A DNA stretch of 64,000 nt from Allobosea sp. (lineage in GTDB: Bacteria; Pseudomonadota; Alphaproteobacteria; Rhizobiales; Beijerinckiaceae): assembly GCF_030695125.1 (NCBI RefSeq), contig NZ_JAUYTP010000058.1, positions 1 through 64,000 on the forward strand, read 5' to 3'. This document shows positions 54,222 to 63,283 of the stretch, piece after piece (the stretch's first letter is position 1; every line of letters starts with the position of its first letter). The notes beneath the pieces are model-generated. The model had not been told where the DNA came from and searched no databases. It saw nothing but the letters and a program-made list of their open reading frames with translations. Both the position numbers and the translations under genes were made by a program.

Positions 54222-54352
54222 GTCATTCCGGGGCTTCGCCTCGGCGAAGCACCTGGAACCCACGACCGGGCGAGCGTTGGCGAACGCTATCGGCACGGGT
54301 TTGACCCCGTCGTGGGTTCCGGGTTCGGCCTTGCAGGCCGCCCCAGAATGAC
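54222..54352. repeat. Intergenic palindromic element, family A
   Basis: 131 bp, starting GTCATTCCGGGGCTTCGCC and ending GCCGCCCCAGAATGAC, with paired arms GGAACCCACGACCGGG and CCGTCGTGGGTTCC. It begins 5 bp after the stop of the BMP receptor gene and probably acts as the 3' end of that operon, before the next transporter's promoter. Confidence 0.86.
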
Positions 54353-54394
54353 AGCGAGGGGGCTGTCCAACATTCTTGCAGCGGCCCCCTTGCA

Positions 54395-54416
54395 GATATT
54401 TTAAGCTTGAAACAAT
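54395..54416. promoter_or_regulatory. Operator-like palindrome upstream of the LIV-type importer
   Basis: GATATTTTAAGCTTGAAACA with following AT is an imperfect palindrome centred on AAGCTT (54403-54408). It shares the core TTTNAAGCTTGAAA and most flanking bases with the perfect palindrome at 62641-62666. It lies about 84 bp before the binding-protein start, in an AT-rich patch. This fits a MarR- or TetR-type dimer site; the regulator is not in the window. Confidence 0.5.
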
Positions 54417-54499
54417 ATGCCCTCATCGTGCGGTCAAGGAGGTCGAGGGGACCCCTGTCGCGCTGTCGCTTTCTCGCTCGTCCCGGGAGGACATTCGAC

Positions 54500-55669
54500 A
54501 TGACACTCAAGTTTTCGCTTTCGCTCGGCGCCGGACTGCTCGCACTCGGCATCGCGTCGGCCCAGGCGCAGGAGCCGCTCAAGATCGGCGTCGTCAGCGT
54601 GCTGACCGGCCCGGCCGCGGCGCTCGGCCAGCAGGTCCGTGACGGCTTCCAGCTCGCGGTCAACCAGAACGGCGGCAAGCTCGGCGGCGTGCCGGTGCAG
54701 ATCACCGTGATCGACGACGAGCTCAAGCCGGACGTCGCCGTCGGCAAGGTCAAGGCCTATGTCGAGAGCGCCAAGGCCGATTTCGTCGTCGGCCCGGTGT
54801 TTTCGAACATCCTCGGCGCGATCGCCAAGCCCGTGCTGGACTCCGGCGCCTTCCTGATCTCGCCCAATGCCGGCCCCTCGACCATGGCCGGCAAGGGCTG
54901 CCACCAGAATTTCTTCGTGACCTCCTACCAGAACGACCAGGTCCACGAGGTGCTCGGCAAGCATGCGCAGGACCAAGGCTACAAGCGCGCCTATATCATC
55001 GCGCCGAACTACCAGGCCGGTAAGGACTCGCTCGCCGGCTTCAAGCGCTACTTCAAGGGCGAGATCGTCGACGAGGTCTATGCGCCGCTGACCTCGATGG
55101 ACTTCGCCTCCGACCTCGCCAAGATCGCCTCGACCAAGCCCGACGTGGTCTTCGCCTTCCTGCCGGGTGGGTTGGGCGTCAATTTCGTCAAGCAGTGGTC
55201 GCAGGCCGGCCTGCAGGGCAAGATTCCCTTCCTCTCGGCCTTCACGGTCGATGAATCGACCCTGCCGGCGCAGCAGGATGCAGCGGTCGGCCTGTTCGGC
55301 GGCATGACCTGGGCGCCCAACATGGACAACCCGCAGAGCAAGAATTTCGTCAGCGCCTATGAGGCGGCCTACAAGATCGTGCCGGGTTCCTATGCGATGC
55401 AGGCCTATGACGCGGCCATGCTGATCGACTCGGCCATCAAGGCAGCCGGCGGCACGGCCGACAAGGACAAGATCCGGGCCGCCCTGAAGAAGGCCGACTT
55501 CACCTCGCTGCGCGGCAAGTTCAAGTTCAACACCAATGGCTACCCGATCCAGGACTTCTACCTGGTCAAGGCCGCCAAGCGCGCGGACGGCAAGTTCCAG
55601 ACCGAGGTCGTCTCGAAGGTGTTCACGGACTACGCCGACCCGCACGCGAAGGACTGCGCGCTGAAGTAA
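54500..55669 (+). CDS. LIV-type ABC substrate-binding protein
   Basis: ATG 54500 follows GGGAGGACA. The 389-residue product has a signal peptide ending ASAQAQ, then EPLKIGVVSVLTGPAAALGQ, the usual start of branched-chain-amino-acid-type (PBP type I) receptors. GSYAMQAYDAAMLIDSA is also typical. Many such receptors in alphaproteobacteria bind aromatic acids rather than amino acids. The shared operator with a FAD monooxygenase makes an aromatic or heterocyclic ligand plausible. It is the first gene of the import operon. Confidence 0.9.
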   Translation: MTLKFSLSLGAGLLALGIASAQAQEPLKIGVVSVLTGPAAALGQQVRDGFQLAVNQNGGKLGGVPVQITVIDDELKPDVAVGKVKAYVESAKADFVVGPVFSNILGAIAKPVLDSGAFLISPNAGPSTMAGKGCHQNFFVTSYQNDQVHEVLGKHAQDQGYKRAYIIAPNYQAGKDSLAGFKRYFKGEIVDEVYAPLTSMDFASDLAKIASTKPDVVFAFLPGGLGVNFVKQWSQAGLQGKIPFLSAFTVDESTLPAQQDAAVGLFGGMTWAPNMDNPQSKNFVSAYEAAYKIVPGSYAMQAYDAAMLIDSAIKAAGGTADKDKIRAALKKADFTSLRGKFKFNTNGYPIQDFYLVKAAKRADGKFQTEVVSKVFTDYADPHAKDCALK

Positions 55670-55677
55670 GCCTTTTC

Positions 55678-55752
55678 GTCATTCTCGGGCGAAGCGAAGC
55701 GCAGACCCGAGAATCTCTTTCCTGAGATGCTCGGGTCAAGCCCGAGCATGAC
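55678..55752. repeat. Intergenic palindromic element, family D
   Basis: 75 bp, starting GTCATTCTCGGGCGAAGCGA and ending GTCAAGCCCGAGCATGAC, with inner arms GACCCGAGAATCTC and GAGATGCTCGGGTC. It is the same family as 10187-10275 in the other orientation. It lies between the receptor and the first permease gene, 12 bp before the permease start, where a stem could lower permease expression relative to the receptor. Confidence 0.85.
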
Positions 55753-55764
55753 GGGCGACATGAC

Positions 55765-56691
55765 ATGACCACCGGCCTCCTCATCGTCCAGATCCTGAAC
55801 GGCCTCCAGCTCGGCATCCTGCTGTTCCTGGTCGCCGCCGGGCTGACGCTCGTCTTCGGCGTGATGGACTTCATCAACCTGGCGCATGGCGTGCAGTACA
55901 TGCTCGGCGCCTATCTCGCCGTGACCTTCGTCGGCCTCACCGGCAGCTTCGTGCTCGGGCTGGTGCTGGCGCTGGCGGCTGCGCTGGTGATCGGGCTCGC
56001 GCTCGAATTCCTGGTTTTTCGACATTTGTACGAACGCGACCATCTCGACCAGGTGCTGGCGACGTTCGGGCTGATCCTGCTGCTCAACCAGGGCGTCAAG
56101 ATGATCTGGGGTGCGGCGCCGCTCTCGGTGCCGGTCCCGGCCTTTCTGTCGGGCAATGTCGCGCTGCTCGACGGCATTCTCTACCCGACCTACCGCTTCG
56201 CGCTGATCGGCGCGGGTCTGGCGGTCGGCGCGCTGCTCTGGTTCGTGGTCGAGAAGACACGCGCCGGCATGCTGCTGCGGGCCGGCGCGTCGAACGCGCC
56301 GATGGTCTCGGCGCTGGGCGTCGACATCAACAAGCTGTTCATGATCGTCTTCGCCTTCGGGACGATGCTGGCGGCCTTCGCCGGCGCGATGGCGGCGCCG
56401 ATCCTCTCGGTCGAGCCCGGCATGGGCGACAACATCCTGATCCTGGCTTTCGTGGTCATCGTCGTCGGCGGCATCGGCTCGATCCGCGGCGCCTTCGTCG
56501 GCGCGCTGATCGTCGGCCTCGTCGACACGCTCGGCCGTTCCTCGATGAACGATCTCCTGCGGTTGTTCATGAGCGCGCCCTCGGCCCGGGCGGCGGGTGC
56601 GGCCCTGTCCTCGATGCTGATCTATCTCGTCATGGCGATCGTGCTGTTCGTGCGGCCCGAGGGGCTCCTGCCCGCCAAGGGACGCGCATGA
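55765..56691 (+). CDS. LIV-type ABC permease (LivH-like)
   Basis: The 308-residue protein has about eight membrane segments. LQLGILLFLVAAGLTLVFG and MDFINLAHGVQYMLGAYLA are the LivH entry motif, and VVGGIGSIRGAFVGALIVG is the conserved coupling segment. It pairs with the LivM-like protein (start overlaps its stop by ATGA) to form the membrane channel. ATG 55765 lies just after the family D element. Confidence 0.92.
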   Translation: MTTGLLIVQILNGLQLGILLFLVAAGLTLVFGVMDFINLAHGVQYMLGAYLAVTFVGLTGSFVLGLVLALAAALVIGLALEFLVFRHLYERDHLDQVLATFGLILLLNQGVKMIWGAAPLSVPVPAFLSGNVALLDGILYPTYRFALIGAGLAVGALLWFVVEKTRAGMLLRAGASNAPMVSALGVDINKLFMIVFAFGTMLAAFAGAMAAPILSVEPGMGDNILILAFVVIVVGGIGSIRGAFVGALIVGLVDTLGRSSMNDLLRLFMSAPSARAAGAALSSMLIYLVMAIVLFVRPEGLLPAKGRA

Positions 56692-57677
56692 GCCTCGCCA
56701 GCACAGCGGCCGCGCCGCGACGCGACGCGCTCGCCGGCCGACGCCCGGTCGTCGCCATCCTCCTGTTTGCGCTGCTGGCCCTTCTGCCGGTCGCGGTCTC
56801 GCTCGGCCTGCCCTCGCATTGGCTGACGCTGGTGACGCGGGCGATGATCTTCGGCATCGCGGCGCTCTCGCTCGACTTGATCCTCGGCGTCGGCGGGATG
56901 GTCTCCTTCGGCCATGCCGCTTTTGTGGGGATCGGCGCCTATGCGACGGGGATCATGATCACCGAGGGCCAGACCGAGGCGCTGCTGATCCTGCCGGTCG
57001 TCCTCGTCATATGTGCGCTCTTCGGTGCGGTGACCGGCTTCGTGTCGCTGCGCACGCGCGGCGTCACCTTCATCATGATCACGCTCGCCTTCGGCCAGAT
57101 GGTGTACTTCCTGGCGCAGGCACTCTCCGCCTACGGCGGCGATGACGGGCTGACCCTGTACGAGCGCAGCACGGTGCTGGGCTTCGACCTGTTCAAGAAC
57201 CGCATCGGCTTCTTCTATGTGGTGCTCGGCGTGCTTCTCGCCTGCTATGCCCTCGTCAGCGTCATCGTCGCCTCGCGCTTCGGGCGGGTGCTGCGGGCCG
57301 CGCGCGAGAACGCGACGCGGGTTTCCGTGACGGGCTTCCACGTCTCGCGCATCCGGCTCGTCGCCTATGTGATCTCAGGCATGATCGCAGGGCTGTCGGG
57401 CTTCCTGCTCGCCAACCAGACCGAATTCGTCAGCCCGGCCTTCATGTCCTGGCCGCGCTCGGGCGAGCTGATCTTCATGGTCGTGCTGGGCGGCGTCGGC
57501 TCCTTGCATGGCGCGATCATCGGCGCGATCGCCTTCCTGGTCGCCGAAGACGTTCTGTCGGGCTGGACCGAGCACTGGAAGGTGATCTTCGGCCCGATGA
57601 TCGTGCTGTTCGTGCTGTTCACGCGCGGCGGCATCGTTGGTCTGATGCGCAAGCTCGGGATCGCCCGGCATGACTGA
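56688..57677 (+). CDS. LIV-type ABC permease (LivM-like)
   Basis: The 329-residue membrane protein has a basic N-terminus, about nine hydrophobic segments and the LivM marks LILGVGGMVSFGHAAFVGIG, TRGVTFIMITLAFGQM and VVLGGVGSLHGAIIGA. It overlaps the LivH-like gene by 4 bp and the next ATPase by 8 bp. Confidence 0.92.
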   Translation: MSLASTAAAPRRDALAGRRPVVAILLFALLALLPVAVSLGLPSHWLTLVTRAMIFGIAALSLDLILGVGGMVSFGHAAFVGIGAYATGIMITEGQTEALLILPVVLVICALFGAVTGFVSLRTRGVTFIMITLAFGQMVYFLAQALSAYGGDDGLTLYERSTVLGFDLFKNRIGFFYVVLGVLLACYALVSVIVASRFGRVLRAARENATRVSVTGFHVSRIRLVAYVISGMIAGLSGFLLANQTEFVSPAFMSWPRSGELIFMVVLGGVGSLHGAIIGAIAFLVAEDVLSGWTEHWKVIFGPMIVLFVLFTRGGIVGLMRKLGIARHD

Positions 57678-58419
57678 GCCCGTGCTCGTTCTCTCGGGCC
57701 TGCAGAAGGCCTTCGGGGCGCTTAAGGTCACCGACGGCGTCAGCCTCTCGGTGGCGCCGGGCGAGTTGCATGCGCTCATCGGCCCCAATGGCGCCGGCAA
57801 GACGACGCTGGTGCATCAAATCTCCGGCATGCTGCGCCCGGACACCGGCAGCATCCGCTTCCGGGGAGAAGACATCACCGGTCTGCCGCCGGAACAGCGC
57901 GCCCAGGCCGGCCTGGCGCGCACCTTCCAGATCACCTCGACGATCCCGTCGCTGTCCGTTTTGGAGAATGTCGCGCTCGGCGTGCAGGCGCGGGCGGCGC
58001 ATCCGCTGGCCCTGTTTCGCAACGCCGCCCGCGACGAAACTCTGAACGCGCCGGCCTGGGCGGCGATCGAGGCCGTGGGTCTGGCCGAGCGAGCCCATGT
58101 GCTGGCCGGGCGCCTGTCGCATGGCGAAAAGCGCGCGCTCGAGATCGCGATGGCGCTGACGCTGGAGCCCGCCGCCATCCTGCTCGACGAGCCGCTCGCC
58201 GGCGTCGGGCGCGAGGAGGGCGAACGCCTGATCGCGCTCCTCCAGAGTCTCAAGGGGCGTTACGCCATGCTGCTGGTCGAACACGACATGGAGGCCGTGT
58301 TCGCGCTGGCCGATACCGTCAGCGTGCTGGTCTATGGCCGCGTCATCGCCTCGGGCGATCCCGCGAGCGTGCGGGCCGACCCGGCGGTGCGCGAAGCCTA
58401 TCTCGGCGAGGAGGGGTAA
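57670..58419 (+). CDS. LIV-type ABC ATPase 1 (LivG-like)
   Basis: The 249-residue protein has Walker A GPNGAGKTTLVHQISG, Q-loop LARTFQITSTIPSLSV, signature LSHGEKRALEIAMAL, Walker B AAILLDEPLAGV and the switch His in LLVEHDMEAVF. This is the LivG pattern. It forms a heterodimer with the LivF-like ATPase at 58577. Its coding start overlaps the LivM-like stop by 8 bp. Confidence 0.92.
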   Translation: MTEPVLVLSGLQKAFGALKVTDGVSLSVAPGELHALIGPNGAGKTTLVHQISGMLRPDTGSIRFRGEDITGLPPEQRAQAGLARTFQITSTIPSLSVLENVALGVQARAAHPLALFRNAARDETLNAPAWAAIEAVGLAERAHVLAGRLSHGEKRALEIAMALTLEPAAILLDEPLAGVGREEGERLIALLQSLKGRYAMLLVEHDMEAVFALADTVSVLVYGRVIASGDPASVRADPAVREAYLGEEG

Positions 58420-58442
58420 GGATGAGAGAGGGCGCCCCCCTT

Positions 58443-58564
58443 GTCATTCCGGGGCTTCGCAAAGCGAAGAACCCGGAACCCACGACTGGGTACGCTTGTC
58501 ATGGCGCCATTGAATTGTCTCACCCGGTCGTGGGTTCCGGGTTCGCTGCGCGCCCCGGAATGAC
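58443..58564. repeat. Intergenic palindromic element, family A
   Basis: 122 bp, starting GTCATTCCGGGGCTTCGCAA and ending CGCGCCCCGGAATGAC, with paired arms GGAACCCACGACTGGG and CCGGTCGTGGGTTCC. It separates the two ATPase genes of one operon. Its end runs directly into AGGAAGGGCGCC before ATG 58577, so the element's edge adjoins the ribosome binding site. Confidence 0.88.
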
Positions 58565-58576
58565 AGGAAGGGCGCC

Positions 58577-59275
<699 letters not shown>

Positions 59276-59306
59276 CAGGCGATTGGTTGGAAGATGGAAG
59301 CGGACC

Positions 59307-59410
59307 GTCATCCTGGACAAGCGGCGCAGCCGCGCAGGCCGGGATCCATCATGGAGCTCTGTCGGTGCCTTATGATGGATCCCGGCCGACCTGCGGTCGT
59401 CCAGAATGAC
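59307..59410. repeat. Intergenic palindromic element, family C
   Basis: 104 bp, starting GTCATCCTGGACAAGCGGCG and ending GCGGTCGTCCAGAATGAC, with paired arms CCGGGATCCATCATGG and TGATGGATCCCGG. It lies between the LivF-like gene and the cupin gene, 48 bp before the cupin start. Its outer ends contain compensating changes relative to 42926 (CCTGGAC with GTCCAGA). Confidence 0.86.
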
Positions 59411-59457
59411 GGCGTGTTTCAACGCCAGAACGACCAGAGCAAAACGGAGAACCACCC

Positions 59458-59919
59458 ATGATGAAACCACTGACCGCCGGCGTGACCCGGGCCAATGAAG
59501 GGCTCGATTCGATTTCCTGGAACATCCTCGGCCAGACCTATGTGCCGAAGTCGCTGAGCGAGGACTCCTTCTCCTGGCACGCGACCTTCCCGCCAGGCAC
59601 CTTCGTGCCGCCGCATATCCACACCACGCAGGATGAGTTCATCTACATGCTCGAGGGGCGGCTCGACCTCGTGCTCGACGGGGCCGAGAGCCATGCCCTG
59701 CCCGGCGACCTGATCCGGCTGCCGCGCAATGTGCCCCACGGTCTCTTCAACAAGAGCGATTCCACCGTGAAGTGCCTGTTCTGGGTCGCGCCGACGGGAC
59801 GTCTCTACGACCTGTTCTGGGGCATCCACTCGATGGCGGAGCAGAATCCCGCCGATGTCGTGGCGCTCTCGGCCAAGCACGAGGTCGATTTCCTGCCGCC
59901 GCCGCCCGACGGCGCCTGA
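59458..59919 (+). CDS. Cupin domain protein
   Basis: The 153-residue protein is a single cupin barrel: first motif PPHIHTTQDEFIYMLEG (two His and a Glu as metal ligands), second motif LPRNVPHGLFN (His). A WGIHSMAEQ tail follows. It could be a small dioxygenase or isomerase, or a non-catalytic binding protein. Position after the LIV-type transporter suggests it acts on the imported compound. GGAGAACC precedes ATG 59458. Confidence 0.82.
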   Translation: MMKPLTAGVTRANEGLDSISWNILGQTYVPKSLSEDSFSWHATFPPGTFVPPHIHTTQDEFIYMLEGRLDLVLDGAESHALPGDLIRLPRNVPHGLFNKSDSTVKCLFWVAPTGRLYDLFWGIHSMAEQNPADVVALSAKHEVDFLPPPPDGA

Positions 59920-59935
59920 CGCCGACGGGGTAAGG

Positions 59936-59950
59936 TTAAGCGCAGGTAAA
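59936..59950 (+). promoter_or_regulatory. CtrA-like box upstream of the first PilZ gene
   Basis: TTAAGCGCAGGTAAA fits TTAA-N7-TTAA with one mismatch and lies 83 bp before the PilZ start at 60033. The similarity of its surroundings (GGTTAAGCGCAGG) to the box at 60927 (GGTTAACAGAAGG) supports a shared site. Confidence 0.35.
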
Positions 59951-60032
59951 GGCTGCACCGGCGGCCGGTTTGCGGCAGTTTCGCCGGCAGCACGCCTCCG
60001 ATCCCTCGGAGGCCCTTTGCGGGAGCCTGCCG

Positions 60033-60359
60033 ATGATCGCCGATCGCCGCCTCCAGACGCGCAGCCGCCTCCACCAGCCGGCTCGGCTCGTGTTCAACGG
60101 CGAGCAGTCGGTGCTGGCCTGCACCGTGCGAAATCGCTCGCAGACCGGCGCAATGGTGCGGATGGCGGACTGGATCGAGCTTCCCGACACCTTCGAACTC
60201 GACATCCCGGCCGGCGACAGCCGTCGGGTCCGCCAATGCTGGCGGCGCGGCGACGATGTCGGGGTCGCCTTCCTGACGCCCGAGGAGGCCCGCCCGAGCG
60301 CCGTCGTCTCGCTGGCCGAGGCGCGCGCCCGCCGGGCCGACCGCGGCGATGCGGGCTGA
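60033..60359 (+). CDS. PilZ domain protein 1
   Basis: ATG 60033 follows GGGAGCC. The 108-residue protein is one PilZ domain: Arg-rich N-terminal motif (RRLQTRSRLHQPARL, the RxxxR-type c-di-GMP loop), NRSQTGAMVRM (the [D/N]xSxxG motif) and a strand GDDVGVAFL. The C-terminus is short and Arg-rich. It probably binds c-di-GMP and acts on a partner. It is more divergent than the next two PilZ proteins and lacks their C-terminal helix. Confidence 0.82.
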   Translation: MIADRRLQTRSRLHQPARLVFNGEQSVLACTVRNRSQTGAMVRMADWIELPDTFELDIPAGDSRRVRQCWRRGDDVGVAFLTPEEARPSAVVSLAEARARRADRGDAG

Positions 60360-60497
60360 GCCGCCCGTCTTTCGCGCATCCGGGCGACTGATCGTTAAAC
60401 ATTGAACGAGGCGGTTGCTGCAGCGCAGCGCGGACTCTGGCATGGTCACCTCGGGGCGGCATGGGGCCGCCCGGATGCAGACGGCCGGGATCGAGCC

Positions 60498-60866
60498 ATG
60501 ACCACGGAGCGGCGCCAGACACCACGGCTGCGCTCTCTTCTGGGCGCCCGAGCGCTGTACAACCAGAAGCGCGCGACCCTCGATTGCGTCGTTCGCAATA
60601 TCTCCGACGGGGGCGCCCTCATCGTGGTGCCGGACTCGGTGCTCCTGCCCTCCGATTTCGAACTCGAGATCGCCCAGCGCCACTGCTGCTACCGTGCCCA
60701 TGTCCGCTGGCGGACGGGTACGCGCATCGGCGTGTCCTTCGAGACCGAGGCGGTTCCGGAAACCGCAGGCCCTGCGGAAGCCGACGTCGCGATGCGCCTG
60801 CGCATGGCGGAGCGGGACAATGCCCGCATGAAGAGCCGCATTCAGCAACTGACCGAAGCCGGCTGA
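60498..60866 (+). CDS. PilZ domain protein 2
   Basis: The 122-residue protein has ERRQTPRLRSLLGARA (Arg motif), VVRNISDGGALIVV (NxSxxG) and RIGVSFE in one PilZ domain, followed by a C-terminal helix MAERDNARMKSRIQQLTEAG likely to form a coiled coil. It is nearly superimposable on the third PilZ protein, including the LDCVVRN segment and the helix, so the two arose by duplication. GAGCC precedes ATG 60498. Confidence 0.85.
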   Translation: MTTERRQTPRLRSLLGARALYNQKRATLDCVVRNISDGGALIVVPDSVLLPSDFELEIAQRHCCYRAHVRWRTGTRIGVSFETEAVPETAGPAEADVAMRLRMAERDNARMKSRIQQLTEAG

Positions 60867-60926
60867 CGGCAGCCAACGCCCCCGGCAGGCCAGGGAGCGA
60901 AACCCTCGCGCCCTGACGCGTTAAGG

Positions 60927-60941
60927 TTAACAGAAGGTTAA
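60927..60941 (+). promoter_or_regulatory. CtrA box upstream of the third PilZ gene
   Basis: TTAACAGAAGGTTAA is an exact TTAA-N7-TTAA site, the consensus for the cell-cycle regulator CtrA. A further TTAA lies at 60921-60924. The site is 72 bp before ATG 61013 in a spacer that is otherwise AT-richer than its surroundings. Confidence 0.5.
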
Positions 60942-61012
60942 GCCGGCTCCATTCCCTGATCGCTGTTACTGTTTATCACAGTAATCAGCATGACGTTAGG
61001 GAAATCAATACT

Positions 61013-61372
61013 ATGATTGTCGAACGACGGCAGAAACAACGCCTGCGATCTCTGCTGGGAGGTCGCGTCAGCTTCAATCAAAAGAACTGCACGCTCGATT
61101 GCGTCGTTCGCAATGTCTCTGACGATGGAGCGTTGCTGATGATCTCCGATTCCGTGGCGCTGCCGAGCGCCTTCGATCTCGACATCGCGCGCCATCAGCG
61201 TTCCTATGTCGCGCGGATCCGCTGGCGTGACGGCGAGCGCGTCGGCGTCGCCTTCGAGGCGCCTTCCAGCGGCGAGATCGTGCCGCTCGACATGGCGCGG
61301 CGCCTCAAGCACTGCGAACAGGACAATGCCCGGCTGAAGAGCCGCATCCGGCAGCTGACCGAAGCCGGCTGA
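61013..61372 (+). CDS. PilZ domain protein 3
   Basis: The 119-residue protein has VERRQKQRLRSLLGGRV, VVRNVSDDGALLM and RVGVAFEAP in one PilZ domain, and a C-terminal helix CEQDNARLKSRIRQLTEAG almost identical to that of PilZ protein 2. Its own CtrA box suggests cell-cycle control. It is expected to bind c-di-GMP; the target is unknown. It converges on the FAD monooxygenase gene, with 5 bp between the stops. Confidence 0.87.
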   Translation: MIVERRQKQRLRSLLGGRVSFNQKNCTLDCVVRNVSDDGALLMISDSVALPSAFDLDIARHQRSYVARIRWRDGERVGVAFEAPSSGEIVPLDMARRLKHCEQDNARLKSRIRQLTEAG

Positions 61373-61377
61373 GCCGG

Positions 61378-62622
61378 TCAGGCCCGCCGGGCGAGCTGCT
61401 CCTGGGAGAACCCGGCCTTTCCGGCATAAGACTTCACGATCGCCTCGCGCTTGGCATAGCTCAGGACGCGCTCGACATCGTCGAAGCCATTGGGCGCGAG
61501 TTGCTCGACCGCGTCGATGACGCGCTCGGGGCCGCCCTTGCGGTTGAGCGCCACGATGTCCGCCGTCGCCGGCAGGCGCTGCGCCTCATAGGCGGCGAGT
61601 GCATGGCGCGGATGCTCTGACCGGACCAGCCCATCGGCCAGGCAGCGCGCGTCGAGGATCGCCTGGGAGGCGCCATTCGAGCCGACCGGGTACATCGGAT
61701 GGGCGGCATCGCCGAGCAGCGTGACGCGGCCATGGGTCCAGCGCGGCAGCGGGTCGCGGTCGCACATCGGGTAGTCCCAGAAGCCGGGGCTGGCCTGGAT
61801 CAGCCCGAGGATATCGACACCGGGCACGCTGAAGCGGCGGGCGAAGGGCAGCACGTCCTCAAGCCGTCCCGGCTTCGACCACGCCTCCTTCGGCGGCGGC
61901 CTCGCGGGGTCGCCGGTGCGAATGTTGACCACCCAGTTGGTCAGCCGCGTCTGCGGCGTCGCGCCCTTGGCGATCGGGTAGAGCACGAGCTTGCCAGCCA
62001 TGCCGCCGGCGACGATCATGCTCTCACCGTCGAGGAAGACCGGCCAGTCGCAGGCCCCGCGCCACATCTGCACGCCGTTCCAGCGCGGCGGGCCCTGGTC
62101 GGGGAAGAAATGGGCGCGCACTGCGGAATGGATGCCGTCGGCGGCGACGAGAATGTCGGCGCGGTCGGTCTCGCCGGTCTCGCCCTTGCGGGAATCGGTG
62201 AAATGGCCGGTGACGCCGCCCTCGTCCTGGATGAAGCCCTGCAGCCTGCGGCCGGTCCGGATCGCACCCTCGCCCAGCCGCGCGACGACGGCATCGCGGA
62301 TCACACCCTGCAGCCGCCCGCGATGGATCGAGAACTGCGGCGTTGCCAGACCGGCATGGAGGCCGCGCGGCTCGCGCCAGACAGTCTGGCCGAAGCGGTT
62401 CATGTAGACCAGTTCGCGCGTCCGGATGGCGACCGCGTCCAGCGCGGGCAGCAGGCCCAGTTCCGCCAGCTCGTGGATGGCATGGGGCAGCGTGTTGATG
62501 CCGACACCGACCTCGCGGATTTCGCCGGACTGCTCGTAGACGGTCGCCGCGATCCCGCGCGCATGAAGCAGGAGCGCGAGCGTCAAACCGCCGATCCCGC
62601 CTCCGACGATAATGACTTTCAT
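61378..62622 (-). CDS. FAD-dependent monooxygenase (aromatic hydroxylase type)
   Basis: The 414-residue protein is a class A flavin monooxygenase: GGGIGGLTLALLLHARGI (dinucleotide loop at the N-terminus), RADILVAADGIHSAVR (DG motif) and VTLLGDAAHPMYPVGSNGA (GD motif). It resembles salicylate/hydroxybenzoate-type hydroxylases and related flavin-dependent oxidoreductases, but the substrate cannot be read. A perfect 26-bp palindrome lies 18 bp upstream of its start, and a close variant lies before the LIV-type importer, which suggests they handle one compound. Confidence 0.88.
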   Translation of the reverse strand: MKVIIVGGGIGGLTLALLLHARGIAATVYEQSGEIREVGVGINTLPHAIHELAELGLLPALDAVAIRTRELVYMNRFGQTVWREPRGLHAGLATPQFSIHRGRLQGVIRDAVVARLGEGAIRTGRRLQGFIQDEGGVTGHFTDSRKGETGETDRADILVAADGIHSAVRAHFFPDQGPPRWNGVQMWRGACDWPVFLDGESMIVAGGMAGKLVLYPIAKGATPQTRLTNWVVNIRTGDPARPPPKEAWSKPGRLEDVLPFARRFSVPGVDILGLIQASPGFWDYPMCDRDPLPRWTHGRVTLLGDAAHPMYPVGSNGASQAILDARCLADGLVRSEHPRHALAAYEAQRLPATADIVALNRKGGPERVIDAVEQLAPNGFDDVERVLSYAKREAIVKSYAGKAGFSQEQLARRA

Positions 62623-62640
62623 GCCGATCCCCCGCGCATC

Positions 62641-62666
62641 CGATTATTTCAAGCTTGAAATAATCG
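62641..62666. promoter_or_regulatory. Perfect 26-bp operator palindrome
   Basis: CGATTATTTCAAG is followed directly by its exact reverse complement CTTGAAATAATCG. It is AT-rich in a GC-rich region and lies 18 bp before the start codon of the monooxygenase gene, a typical place for a MarR-type repressor. The core matches 54395-54416. It contains no coding sequence and no T-tract that would indicate a terminator. Confidence 0.7.
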
Positions 62667-62912
62667 CCTTTGCTTTGTCAATCGCGACGCGGAGCGACGC
62701 CCGGGGGTTGCAGGAAGGCCCGGTTTCGCGGAACGAACGCGATTTCTGTGCGTATCTTCCGTTGCGGCCATCGCCTTTCCACGATGGTCGTGGCAACTGC
62801 CGCAGTCGCGGTCATGCGATCTGCGGCAGCTGTGCATCGTGAAACCCGCGACGCACCGCTCGCCGGCCCACAGCGTGTGACGCCTGACAACACTACTCCC
62901 TCGGAGGATCTG

Positions 62913-63185
62913 ATGACCAAGAATGAACTGATTGCGGCGATCGCCGAAGAAACCGGCAAGTCGAAGACCGACGTCGCCGCCGTCCTGACCTCGCTCGGCG
63001 CCGTCGTCGCCAAGACGCTGAAGTCGGGCGACGACATCACGCTGGGCGGCGTCGGCAAGCTCTCGGCCGCCAAGCGCGAGGCCCGCGAGGCCCGCAACCC
63101 CTCGACCGGCGCCACGATCAAGGTTCCCGCCAAGACCGTCGTCAAGTTCAAGGTGACCAAGGATCTCGCCGACGCCGTGGCGTGA
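62913..63185 (+). CDS. hupB: DNA-binding protein HU
   Basis: ATG 62913 follows CTCGGAGGATC. The 90-residue protein is a standard HU: helical N-terminus MTKNELIAAIAEETGKSKTD, GVGKLSAAKREAREARNP and the DNA-binding arm with RNPSTGATIKVPAK. Length is exactly that of the family. It compacts and bends DNA as a dimer. The 246-bp region upstream (62667-62912) should hold its promoter; I see no clear box there. A long hairpin follows the gene. Confidence 0.95.
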   Translation: MTKNELIAAIAEETGKSKTDVAAVLTSLGAVVAKTLKSGDDITLGGVGKLSAAKREAREARNPSTGATIKVPAKTVVKFKVTKDLADAVA

Positions 63186-63197
63186 TCCTCAGGCCCC

Positions 63198-63236
63198 GCA
63201 GTCGATCCGGCCGCTTTCGCCGGCCGGTTCGACTGC
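63198..63236 (+). terminator. Hairpin terminator after HU gene
   Basis: GCAGTCGA-T-CCGGCCG (63198-63213) pairs with CGGCCGG-T-TCGACTGC (63221-63236), 15 bp with a single T-T mismatch around a 7-base loop. No long T-tract follows; position 12 bp after the stop codon supports a terminator or RNA-stabilising role. Confidence 0.55.
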
Positions 63237-63283
63237 AGGGTCGCCGCTCTTGACCGCGGCTCGCTCAGCGCCACAGTAGCGGC

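Noticed and set aside
54407..54499. A TTG start at 54407 for the LIV-type receptor
   Set aside because: It would place Arg-rich residues before the signal peptide and translate through the operator-like palindrome; ATG 54500 has a good ribosome binding site and a clean signal peptide.
62641..62666. The 26-bp palindrome as a terminator
   Set aside because: It lies upstream of both flanking divergent genes, is AT-rich without a GC stem and has no T-tract, so an operator fits better.
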